Source: CAIOGO01 sp964447445
Lineage (GTDB): Bacteria > Bipolaricaulota > Bipolaricaulia > UBA7950 > UBA9294
Assembly (NCBI GenBank): GCA_964447445.1
Contig: CAYUSW010000020.1
Span: forward strand, 1-38,978
Length of the DNA stretch: 38,978 bases
Direction: 5' to 3'
Positions 32,495-38,978 of this stretch are shown in pieces. A program made the translations under genes and the position numbers. Position 1 is the stretch's first letter, and every line of letters begins with the position of its first letter. The notes beneath the pieces were generated by a model that worked only from the letters and a program-made list of their open reading frames with translations, ran no database searches and was not told the origin of the DNA.

Positions 32495-33901
32495 ATGGCG
32501 TACGAGTACGACGTTTGCGTGATTGGCCTGGGCCCGGCGGGCATGGCCGTCGCGATCATGGCGGCGGAGATGGGACTCCGCGTCGTGGGAATCGAGCGGC
32601 GCAGCCTCGGCGGTGAGTGCATGAGCGTTGGGTGCATACCCAGCAAGGCCCTCCTGCGAATGGCGAACTCTCGTCACGCCGCGGCTCGCTTCTCGGAGCT
32701 GGCGTCTGCCGGCCATGTCGTCCCCCCCGTAGCAGAACCCTTCCGCCGCATCGCGGAGCACATCCGTTTCATCGAGGAGAAGAAGACACGCTCCATGTTC
32801 GACAAGGTGCACGTCGTCCTGCGAGAAGGCTCGGCGTCGTTCGTCGACCCGCACACCGTGGCTGTCGACGGCAAGCAGTTCACGGCGAAGCGCATCTTCC
32901 TCTGCGTGGGGTCGAAGCCCGCCGTCCCACCCATTCCTGGCCTCGGAGGCGTTGACTTCCTCACGAATGAGAGCCTCTTCTCGCTCGAACGCATCCCCGA
33001 GAGTCTCGTCGTGATCGGGGGCGGCGCCATGGGATGCGAAATGGCGCAGGCATTCCAGCGTCTCGGGAGCCGCGTCTCGATCGTTCACATGGACGAGCAC
33101 TTGCTGCCTCATGGAGACTGGGAGGCCGGGCGGCTGATCGAGGACGTCTTCGCCGGAGAGGGCATTCAGGTGCTCAACGGCCGTCGCATCGCCGAGGTGT
33201 CGTCGTCGGGCTCCACGATCGGCGTGCGGACGAACGTCGGAGAGACCCTGCGCGGCGAGCGGCTGCTGGTCGCCGCCGGGCGCCGTTTCGACTTCTCCGA
33301 GCTTCACCTAGAGCATGCCGGCGTGGAGTACTCAGATCGCGGCATCCGCGTCGACTCGTCGCTGCGGACTACGGCGCGCCACATCTTCGCGCCCGGCGAC
33401 GCGAACGGCGTCTACTTCTTGTCTCACGCCGCGATGCATCAAGGCATGATCGCGCTCATGAACTCCTTCTTGCCGCGGCCGCTACGGCGCAACTTCCGTT
33501 CGTACGTCGTGCCGTGGGCGGTCTTCACCGAGCCCCAGGTCGCCCACGTCGGGTGGCTGGAGCGCGACCTCAAGGCCAACGACATTGTGTACGAGACCAT
33601 CGAGACGAAGTACGAGGACTACGGCGCCGCGATCGCCGAAGGGATCGCCGTTGGGAGCGTGCGGGTCTACGCGAGCCCGGCCGGGCGCATCTACGGCGTC
33701 CGCATCATCGGCGAGGGCGCCGCGGAGATGATCAACGAGTGGGGCCTGGCGATTCAGAGCCGTCTACGACTCCATCGCCTGGTCTTCCTGCAGCACGCGT
33801 TCCCCTCCATGTCGTTTCTGTCGAAGCGCGCCGCCGAGAGCTGGATGGCTCGGCGGATGCAGAATCCCCTCGTACAGAAGATCGTCCGATGGTTCGCGTA
33901 G
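32495..33901 (+). CDS. Class I flavin disulfide oxidoreductase, lipoamide dehydrogenase/mercuric reductase-like
   Basis: A 468-residue FAD protein. It shows the FAD fingerprint VIGLGPAGMAVAIMAAE (GxGxxG at 11-16), the redox disulfide Cys42/Cys47 in GGECMSVGCIPSKALLR, the NAD(P) site VVIGGGAMGCEMAQAFQRLGSRVSIV, and the second FAD motif IFAPGDANGV. In lipoamide dehydrogenase the C-terminus has HAHPTxxE, with a catalytic His-Glu pair; here the region reads HAFPSMSF, so the His is Phe436 and the Glu is Phe441. The enzyme therefore probably does not act as a normal lipoamide dehydrogenase. ATG 32495 directly follows GGGAGGGG. No 2-oxo acid dehydrogenase genes are nearby; the divergent neighbour is the thiolase-like operon. 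Confidence 0.9.
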   Translation: MAYEYDVCVIGLGPAGMAVAIMAAEMGLRVVGIERRSLGGECMSVGCIPSKALLRMANSRHAAARFSELASAGHVVPPVAEPFRRIAEHIRFIEEKKTRSMFDKVHVVLREGSASFVDPHTVAVDGKQFTAKRIFLCVGSKPAVPPIPGLGGVDFLTNESLFSLERIPESLVVIGGGAMGCEMAQAFQRLGSRVSIVHMDEHLLPHGDWEAGRLIEDVFAGEGIQVLNGRRIAEVSSSGSTIGVRTNVGETLRGERLLVAAGRRFDFSELHLEHAGVEYSDRGIRVDSSLRTTARHIFAPGDANGVYFLSHAAMHQGMIALMNSFLPRPLRRNFRSYVVPWAVFTEPQVAHVGWLERDLKANDIVYETIETKYEDYGAAIAEGIAVGSVRVYASPAGRIYGVRIIGEGAAEMINEWGLAIQSRLRLHRLVFLQHAFPSMSFLSKRAAESWMARRMQNPLVQKIVRWFA

Positions 33902-33905
33902 CGCG

Positions 33906-33934
33906 TTGACAGGTTCAGGCCCCACGGTTATCAT
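33906..33934 (+). promoter_or_regulatory. Promoter of the rpsI-rpmE-DUF1385 operon
   Basis: TTGACA (33906-33911), a 17-base spacer, and TATCAT (33929-33934), a near-consensus housekeeping promoter. Transcription would start about 30 bases before the rpsI GTG, beginning five bases after the stop of the preceding oxidoreductase gene. Confidence 0.85.
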
Positions 33935-33971
33935 CCGGCGTTCTAGCATTCCTTGAGGAGGAAAGACTCTC

Positions 33972-34409
33972 GTGGAGCAGGGTGACAGGCGACTACCTAA
34001 GAGGGTTGGCAACTACGTGCACGCGATCGGGCGCCGAAAGCGTGCAACAGCCCGCATCTACCTTGCCGAAGGTACCGGGGCATTGGTCATCAACAACCGC
34101 CCAGCGGCGGAATACTTCGGCGCCTTCCTGAACGCCGAGGAGCATCTCGAGAAGACGCTCAAGGTTCCGTTCTACATTACGGGAACCGTCGGCAGGTTCG
34201 ATGTCAAGGCCCGTGTGATCGGCGGCGGCTCTACGGGGCAGATGGAGGCCGTCCGACTGGGGATCGCCCGAGCGCTCTGCGGAGTCACTCCCGAGTATCG
34301 GACCCCACTCAAGCAAGCGGGCATGCTCGTGCGCGACGCGCGCGAGGTCGAGCGCAAGAAGATCAACCGCCGCAAGGCACGCAAGAGCGAGCAGTACTCC
34401 AAGCGCTAG
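33972..34409 (+). CDS. rpsI: 30S ribosomal protein S9
   Basis: A component of the small-subunit head whose C-terminal tail reaches the P-site tRNA. The family sequence is clear: AIGRRKRATARIYLAEGTG at the start of the globular part, IGGGSTGQMEAVRLGIARAL, and the basic tail ending KARKSEQYSKR, with the conserved final SKR. The start is GTG 33972 after GAGGAGGAAAG. The usual bacterial S9 is about 130 residues; this one has 145, with roughly 10 extra residues at the N-terminus. rplM (L13), its usual upstream neighbour, is not here. Confidence 0.96.
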   Translation: MEQGDRRLPKRVGNYVHAIGRRKRATARIYLAEGTGALVINNRPAAEYFGAFLNAEEHLEKTLKVPFYITGTVGRFDVKARVIGGGSTGQMEAVRLGIARALCGVTPEYRTPLKQAGMLVRDAREVERKKINRRKARKSEQYSKR

Positions 34410-34428
34410 CCGGCAAGAGGAGCCTATC

Positions 34429-34662
34429 GTGAAGCAGGGAATCCACCCCGAAATGAAGAACGCCGTCGTCCAGTGCGGCTGCGGCGCGACATTGGAGACG
34501 CGCTCCACGGTGGAGGAGATGCGCGTCGACATCTGCTCGAAGTGCCATCCGTTCTTCACCGGCGAGGCGAGGTTCGTTGACACAGAAGGGCGCGTCGAGC
34601 GCTTCCAGCGCAAGTACGCCAACGTCCCGACCCCCGAGAAGCCCACGAAGGGCGGGAAGTAA
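34429..34662 (+). CDS. rpmE: 50S ribosomal protein L31, zinc-binding form
   Basis: A 77-residue large-subunit protein. It begins MKQGIHPEMKNAVVQCGCGATLETRS and has the zinc-binding set Cys16, Cys18, Cys36 and Cys39 (ICSKCHPFFTG), so it is the C+ form. The end (ERFQRKYANVPTPEKP) is typical too. The start is GTG 34429 with AGAGGAG upstream. It sits between rpsI and the DUF1385 gene; rpmE next to DUF1385 is known from Clostridia and others. Confidence 0.97.
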   Translation: MKQGIHPEMKNAVVQCGCGATLETRSTVEEMRVDICSKCHPFFTGEARFVDTEGRVERFQRKYANVPTPEKPTKGGK

Positions 34663-35547
34663 GTGAAGCCGCCGATTGGCGGACAGGCTGTCATTGAGGG
34701 CGTGATGATGCAGAACTGCGACCGCGTCGCGGTCGCCGTGCGTCGAGTCGACACGAAGGCCATCGTCACGAGGCCGCTCCCCGTCGCGCGCCGATTCCCC
34801 CGCCTCGGCCAGATCCCTTTCCTCCGCGGAACGTTCCGTCTGTTCGACACGATGGCGCTCGGCGTGCGAGCCCTGAACGCGTCGACGCAGATCGCCTATC
34901 CGGAGGAAGAGCAGCTCGGCAAGGGAGGCACGTTCTTCGCGTTTCTGGTCGCGATCGTCATCGGCGTCGGAGCGTTCATCATCCTCCCTCTATTCATCGC
35001 CTACAGCGTTCCGTGGCTGCGGCTCGGGAACTCCATCGTGTTCAACCTGGTCGAGGGCGTCATCCGGCTCGCCTTCTTCTTCCTGTACATCGTCTGTATC
35101 CGGTGGGGGGTCAAGGATGTCCGCCGCGTGTTTCAGTACCACGGCGCCGAGCACAAGGTCGTCCACGCCTACGAGGCTGGAGAGGACCTCACGGTCGAGA
35201 ACGCGAAGAGGCACACGACGCTGCACCCGCGTTGTGGAACGGCGTTTCTTATGACGGTCTTCGTTGTCGCCATCCTCGTCTTCTCCCTGACGGGGAACCC
35301 GGCCCTCTGGCTCCGGATCTTATCTCGCATCTTGCTTCTTCCCGTCGTCGCCGGGATTTCCTACGAGGCTCTGCGCTTTACAGGCCGCCACTTCGATCGG
35401 CCGTGGGTCCGTATCCTCGCCCAACCCGGCCTGTGGCTTCAGAGACTGACGACCGCCGAACCCGGCGACGACATGATCGAAGTAGCCATCACAGCGCTGA
35501 ACGAGGTCCGCCAGCCTGACGAGCCCGCCGCATCGCAGGCTTCGTAG
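34663..35547 (+). CDS. DUF1385 membrane protein (YqhQ family)
   Basis: A 294-residue membrane protein of unknown biochemical role. Family signatures are IGGQAVIEGVMMQNCDRVAVAVRR at the N-terminus and FQYHGAEHKVVHAYEAGEDLTVENAKRHTTLHPRCGTAFLM in the middle, with conserved His and Cys residues that could bind metal. At least four hydrophobic segments are visible (about 85-110, 120-145, 195-215, 225-245). The start is GTG 34663, directly after the rpmE stop, with GGGAAG upstream. The tail after 270 is acidic and soluble. The gene is the last of the ribosomal operon and convergent with tsaD. Confidence 0.93.
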   Translation: MKPPIGGQAVIEGVMMQNCDRVAVAVRRVDTKAIVTRPLPVARRFPRLGQIPFLRGTFRLFDTMALGVRALNASTQIAYPEEEQLGKGGTFFAFLVAIVIGVGAFIILPLFIAYSVPWLRLGNSIVFNLVEGVIRLAFFFLYIVCIRWGVKDVRRVFQYHGAEHKVVHAYEAGEDLTVENAKRHTTLHPRCGTAFLMTVFVVAILVFSLTGNPALWLRILSRILLLPVVAGISYEALRFTGRHFDRPWVRILAQPGLWLQRLTTAEPGDDMIEVAITALNEVRQPDEPAASQAS

Positions 35548-35556
35548 CCTGGCTCC

Positions 35557-36567
35557 CTAGAGGGACAGCGACGGATCCGGCGAGGCGGAAAGCGGGTGCG
35601 ACTCCCCCAACTCCCGGTATCGGAAGGCCGCGACGGCGGCGATCATGGCCGCGTTGTCGGTGCACAGGGCGATGGGCGGAAAGTTGACCTCCACGCCCCG
35701 CTTCGGCCCCTCCTCAAAGAGCCTGGCCCGTAGGTGGGCGTTGGCGGCGACTCCACCGACGACGACGAGGCGAGCGCGGTGGAAGCGGCGCGCCGCCTCG
35801 AGCGACTTTCTCGTGAGGATGTCCACAACGCTCCCGAGAACCGACGCTGCGACGTCCTCCCGCTTCTCTCGCGGGTTCTTCCGCAGGTGGTAGAGGACCG
35901 CCGTCTTCAGCCCCGAGAAGCTGAAGTCGAAGCTCGGTGAGTCCGCCATGGGCCGCGGAAGAGGAACCGCCCGCGGGTTCCCGCCGGCCGCCAGCTCGTC
36001 GATCTTCGCGCCGGCCGGATAGCCAATGCCGAGCATCTTGCCGATCTTGTCGATGGCCTCGCCTGCGGCGTCGTCGACGGTCGAGCCGACGACGTGGTAC
36101 TCGCCGTAACGCAGGACATCCACGAGCATCGTGTGGCCCCCGGAGACGATGAGTCCCATGAACGGAGGCCCAGCGTCGGGAGAGTGAAGTCGATGGGCAA
36201 ACAGGTGCCCCTCCAAATGGTTGATGCCGAGGAACGGGACGCGCAACGCGTACGCCATCCCCTTCGCATAGCACAAACCGACCAGGAGAGGGCCGACGAG
36301 TCCCGGCCCCATGGTGGCCGCCACGAGGGACACTTCGCCGGATCGTGCCTTGGCGTTTGCCAGCGCCTCATCGACGAGGTAGGGGAGCTTGACGACGTGA
36401 TTCCGCGACGCGACTTCCGGCACGACTCCGCCGTAGCGCGAGTGCAGGTCGACCTGCGAGTAGACCGCGTTCGCTAGGACCTCCGTCTCACCGCGAAGAA
36501 CGGCGACGGAGGTCTCGTCGCACGACGTCTCGATCGCGAGCGTGATGAACGGGTCCTGACCCGTCAT
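35557..36567 (-). CDS. tsaD: tRNA threonylcarbamoyladenosine synthesis protein TsaD
   Basis: Transfers the threonylcarbamoyl group to A37 of tRNAs that read ANN codons, with TsaB and TsaE as partners. It belongs to the ASKHA fold. Seen are LAIETSCDETSVAVL at the N-terminus, the metal-binding INHLEGHLFAH, GLIVSGGHTMLVDV, DDAAGEAIDKIGKMLGIGYPAG, FSFSGLKTAVLYHL, VVGGVAANAHLRARL, and CTDNAAMIA. The length of 336 is normal. ATG 36567 overlaps the hpt stop (ATGA), so the two are coupled. The frame extends further upstream only inside hpt. Confidence 0.97.
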   Translation of the reverse strand: MTGQDPFITLAIETSCDETSVAVLRGETEVLANAVYSQVDLHSRYGGVVPEVASRNHVVKLPYLVDEALANAKARSGEVSLVAATMGPGLVGPLLVGLCYAKGMAYALRVPFLGINHLEGHLFAHRLHSPDAGPPFMGLIVSGGHTMLVDVLRYGEYHVVGSTVDDAAGEAIDKIGKMLGIGYPAGAKIDELAAGGNPRAVPLPRPMADSPSFDFSFSGLKTAVLYHLRKNPREKREDVAASVLGSVVDILTRKSLEAARRFHRARLVVVGGVAANAHLRARLFEEGPKRGVEVNFPPIALCTDNAAMIAAVAAFRYRELGESHPLSASPDPSLSL

Positions 36568-37142
36568 CCGATGTACTCCCGCTTGAGGACACCGATGAAT
36601 GGGAGATTCCTGTACAGCTCGGCGTAGTCCATGCCGTACCCGACGACGAACGCGTCCTCGGCGAGTTCGAAGCCGATGTAGTCGACGCGCGTCTCGATCT
36701 CGCGCCTCGCACCCTTGTCGACCAGTGTGCACACGCCGACCGACGCCGGATCGCGCGACTGGAGGTTGCGGCGCAGATACTCAATCGTATAGCCCGTGTC
36801 GATGATGTCTTCGACGATCAAGACGTCGCGCCCTTCGATCGGGCGGTCGAGATCCTTCACCAGGCGCACCGCGCCGGGCGCCGTCCCGTTGCCGTACGAC
36901 GAGACGCTGATGAGATCGTACTCCACGGGGATCGTCATCTGGCGCGCCAGGTCTGCCATGAATACGAGCGCTCCACGGAGGATGCAGACCAAGAGGAGCG
37001 GACGCTTCTTGCGATCCGCGGCGCGGCCGCCGGTCCGGTAGTCGTCCGAGATCTGTCCTGCCAGCTCCCGAACGCGCCGCGCGATCTCCTCCTCGCTGTA
37101 GAGGACTCGCTCAATCCGTGCCCGAAGATCGATCTGATCCAT
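36564..37142 (-). CDS. hpt: Hypoxanthine phosphoribosyltransferase
   Basis: Purine salvage enzyme that makes IMP (and often GMP) from the free base and PRPP. The PRPP-binding loop is VLIVEDIIDTGYT; other signatures are LLLVCILRGALVFMADLAR, the flexible-loop ISVSSYGNGT, and the C-terminal FVVGYGMDYAELYRNLPFIGVL that contacts the base. At 192 residues the length is normal. ATG 37142 has AAGGTGG upstream; GTG 37151 is an alternative. A promoter sits about 100 bases upstream, inside the end of the P-type ATPase gene. The leader includes a CTCGTC/GACGAG hairpin (37195-37211). Confidence 0.96.
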   Translation of the reverse strand: MDQIDLRARIERVLYSEEEIARRVRELAGQISDDYRTGGRAADRKKRPLLLVCILRGALVFMADLARQMTIPVEYDLISVSSYGNGTAPGAVRLVKDLDRPIEGRDVLIVEDIIDTGYTIEYLRRNLQSRDPASVGVCTLVDKGARREIETRVDYIGFELAEDAFVVGYGMDYAELYRNLPFIGVLKREYIG

Positions 37143-37240
37143 GATGCCCACCTTGTGCAGCGCGGCGTGCCGAGAGCGCCGTCCAAATCACCGACTCGTC
37201 GCGTAGACGAGGGGAGTCGCGCCACGAGGCGCACGGCGCG

Positions 37241-37268
37241 ATTATAGCTCTCGCGTCAGAGCCTGCAA
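37241..37268 (-). promoter_or_regulatory. Promoter of hpt-tsaD, overlapping the ATPase stop codon
   Basis: On the minus strand TTGCAG (37268-37263), a 16-base spacer, then a consensus TATAAT (37246-37241). The TAA inside TATAAT is the stop codon of the upstream P-type ATPase gene. Transcription would start near 37233 and leave a leader of about 90 bases. Confidence 0.7.
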
Positions 37269-38978
37269 CGCCGGGCGACGACGAGCGTTGCCTGCACCCT
37301 CCGGCCAGTCCAGGCTCGCTCGACGAAGCCTGTTCGCGTTGAGGACGACATTGACCGACGAGAAGGCCATCGCCGCCTCGGCGACCAGCGGGTGGAGGAG
37401 CCCAAGGACGGCCAGCGGGATGGCAACCACGTTGTACAGAAACGCGAAGAACAGGTTCTGGCGGATCTTCCGCAGAGTGGCGCGCGCCAGAACGACAGCT
37501 CGCACGACGGCGCCAAGCTCGCCGGAGACCAGTGTCACGTCCGCCGACTCTATCGCGACGTCCGTCCCCGTTCCCAGAGCAATGCCTACGTCGGCGGCCG
37601 TGAGAGCGGGCGCGTCATTGATCCCGTCACCCACCATGCCGGTAGCCAAACCGGCTTGTTGAAATCGCCGCACGACAACAACCTTTTCTTCCGGCAAAAC
37701 GTTCGCGATCACCTCGTCGATTCCCACTTCGAGAGCGACGGCGCGCGCCGCTCGTTCGTTGTCCCCGGTGACGAGGGCCACATGGATCCCCATTTGCTTC
37801 AGGGCCGCGATCGCCTCTCGTGCGTCGGATTTCGGCCGGTCCGCCACGGACAGGAATCCCAGCACGAGGCCGCTCTCTGCCACACCCACGGCCGTCCTTC
37901 CTGCCTCCTCGATGCGCGCGCACGTCGTCTCCCATCCCTCGAGCAGGAATCCCTCCGCCGACAGCCAGTCGGAGCGCCCCACCCAGACGTCGCGCCCATC
38001 CATGCGTCCTCGCACTCCGCGACCGGGGATCGCTCGAGCGTCAGTCACGGAGGCGAGTGGGATGCCACGAGCCTCGCACTCTTGCACCACCGCTCGAGCG
38101 ATCGGATGGTCGGACGCTGCTTCTACGCTCCCCGCGAGCGACAGAAGCCGCTCGGCGCCCAGTTCGCCGGACACGACCTCCACCACGTGCGGCCGCCCCA
38201 CGGTGACGGTGCCCGTCTTGTCAAAGATCAGGACGTCCACCCCGCTGAGGACCTGGACAGCCTCGCCATTCCGCAGGAGGATGCCGCTTCGCGCTCCTCG
38301 TCCCGCGCCGACCGTGAGGGCTGTCGGCGTTGCCAGCCCGAGAGCGCAGGGACACGCGATGACGAGAACAGCCACTGCCGCGAACAGCGCACGCCCGAGC
38401 GGCGTCGCGTCGCTCCCGCCCCACGGCACGTAGTGTCCCACCGCGGACGCTACGTGCCCCAGCGCGGACGGCGCGATCCACCATGTCAGGAACGTCAGGA
38501 CCGCGAGAGCCAAGACCGCCGGCACGAAAACTCGCGTCACGCGGTCGGCGAGGGCCTGGATGGGCACTTTGGTCGCCTGAGCCTGCCGGACGAGCCGCAC
38601 CACATGAGCGAGGAACGTGGCTTCTCCGACGCCGGTCGCACGGACGCGCAACGCGCCCTCTCCATTGATCGTCGCTCCGATGACGCGGTCGCCGATCCGC
38701 CGCAGCACCGGCATGGACTCGCCCGTGGCGAGAGACTCATCGACCGAGCTCTCACCGGCCTCCACGACCCCGTCGGTCGGGATGCGCTCACCCGGCCGAA
38801 CGACCATCAAGTCCCCGACCACGATGTGCGTGACGGAGACCTCGACCTCTCGACCCTCACGCACGACGCGAGCCGTCTTCGCCCCCAGCCCCACGAGCGC
38901 GCGAATGGCGCCCGACGTCCTCCCCCGCGCCACCGCCTCGATCCAGCGACCCGTCAGGTGAAACGCCACGATCATCGC
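37242..38978 (-). CDS. copA: Copper-type heavy-metal P-ATPase (partial, N-terminus outside the window)
   Basis: P1B-type ATPase that pumps monovalent copper (or silver) out across the inner membrane. The frame is open through the right edge, so the N-terminal metal-binding domain(s) and first membrane helices are not seen. Present are the actuator TGES, the membrane metal site CPC (ACPCALGLATPTAL), the phosphorylated Asp in DKTGT, the HP motif (DHPIARAV), MVTGDN-like LVTGDNERAA, and MVGDGINDAPAL. The last helices carry YN (FLYNVVAIPLAVL) and MAFSSVNVVLNANRLRR, which together with CPC are diagnostic for the Cu+ subgroup. The tail after that is Arg-rich and variable. Confidence 0.95.
   Translation of the reverse strand, partial: AMIVAFHLTGRWIEAVARGRTSGAIRALVGLGAKTARVVREGREVEVSVTHIVVGDLMVVRPGERIPTDGVVEAGESSVDESLATGESMPVLRRIGDRVIGATINGEGALRVRATGVGEATFLAHVVRLVRQAQATKVPIQALADRVTRVFVPAVLALAVLTFLTWWIAPSALGHVASAVGHYVPWGGSDATPLGRALFAAVAVLVIACPCALGLATPTALTVGAGRGARSGILLRNGEAVQVLSGVDVLIFDKTGTVTVGRPHVVEVVSGELGAERLLSLAGSVEAASDHPIARAVVQECEARGIPLASVTDARAIPGRGVRGRMDGRDVWVGRSDWLSAEGFLLEGWETTCARIEEAGRTAVGVAESGLVLGFLSVADRPKSDAREAIAALKQMGIHVALVTGDNERAARAVALEVGIDEVIANVLPEEKVVVVRRFQQAGLATGMVGDGINDAPALTAADVGIALGTGTDVAIESADVTLVSGELGAVVRAVVLARATLRKIRQNLFFAFLYNVVAIPLAVLGLLHPLVAEAAMAFSSVNVVLNANRLRRASLDWPEGAGNARRRPALQALTREL

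Overview
The window is GC-rich, densely coded bacterial chromosome with no rRNA, tRNA, CRISPR array or insertion sequence that I can see. It is mostly housekeeping genes on both strands, with short spacers and many ATGA-type start/stop overlaps. Promoters look like ordinary housekeeping (sigma-70-like) hexamers. The deep phylogeny is not decidable by eye; a deep-branching, possibly anaerobic lineage (for example Bipolaricaulota-like) would fit the mix of Isc-type Fe-S assembly, rubredoxin, a thiolase/DUF35 pair and an SMC with short arms, but that is a guess.

Layout. 1-1134: start of a secreted protein running off the left edge, a gene-poor gap, and a tmRNA (ssrA) with its own promoter and terminator hairpin. 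1214-9924 (+): comEC-dprA-ndk-valS-folC-uppS-cdsA, a tightly packed run for DNA uptake, nucleotide balance, tRNA charging, folate and envelope lipid synthesis. 10123-16637 (-): a long run that starts with a small XRE-type regulator and continues smc-scpA-scpB-rubredoxin-iscS-iscU-Rrf2 regulator, so chromosome condensin and Fe-S assembly are adjacent and partly overlapping. 16694-22000: envelope and accessory genes (membrane-anchored coiled-coil protein, two GNAT acetyltransferases, an amidase-like protein, a PKD lipoprotein, an Ntn-type amide hydrolase). 22117-24002 (+): cysK-cysE, the two-step cysteine pathway. 24021-26346 (-): a secreted beta-rich protein and a secreted metallo-beta-lactamase-fold protein with two cadherin-like domains. 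26353-27150: a gene-poor stretch with a candidate small transcript. 27151-30047 (-): a GNAT-TPR protein behind a long leader, a zinc-ribbon/RGG protein, and a PPOX-MarR operon with a clear operator. 30057-32268 (-): a coupled DUF35, thiolase-like and GNAT-like operon. 32495-35547 (+): a flavin disulfide oxidoreductase, then rpsI-rpmE-DUF1385. 35557-38978 (-): tsaD-hpt and a copper-type P-ATPase cut by the right edge.

Most notable: (1) the thiolase-like protein has Pro where the nucleophilic Cys should be and is translationally coupled to a DUF35 partner, the same architecture as the thiolase-fold aldolases of steroid side-chain degradation; (2) the SMC protein is 847 residues, with both coiled-coil arms roughly half the usual length but head and hinge intact; (3) the tmRNA tag reads past the usual -AA end to ANTTTATYAFAAPSLN; (4) an amidase-like protein and a lipoamide-dehydrogenase-like protein each lack a canonical catalytic residue; (5) the GNAT-TPR gene has a leader of about 300 nt with a small upstream ORF and a palindrome inside its promoter.
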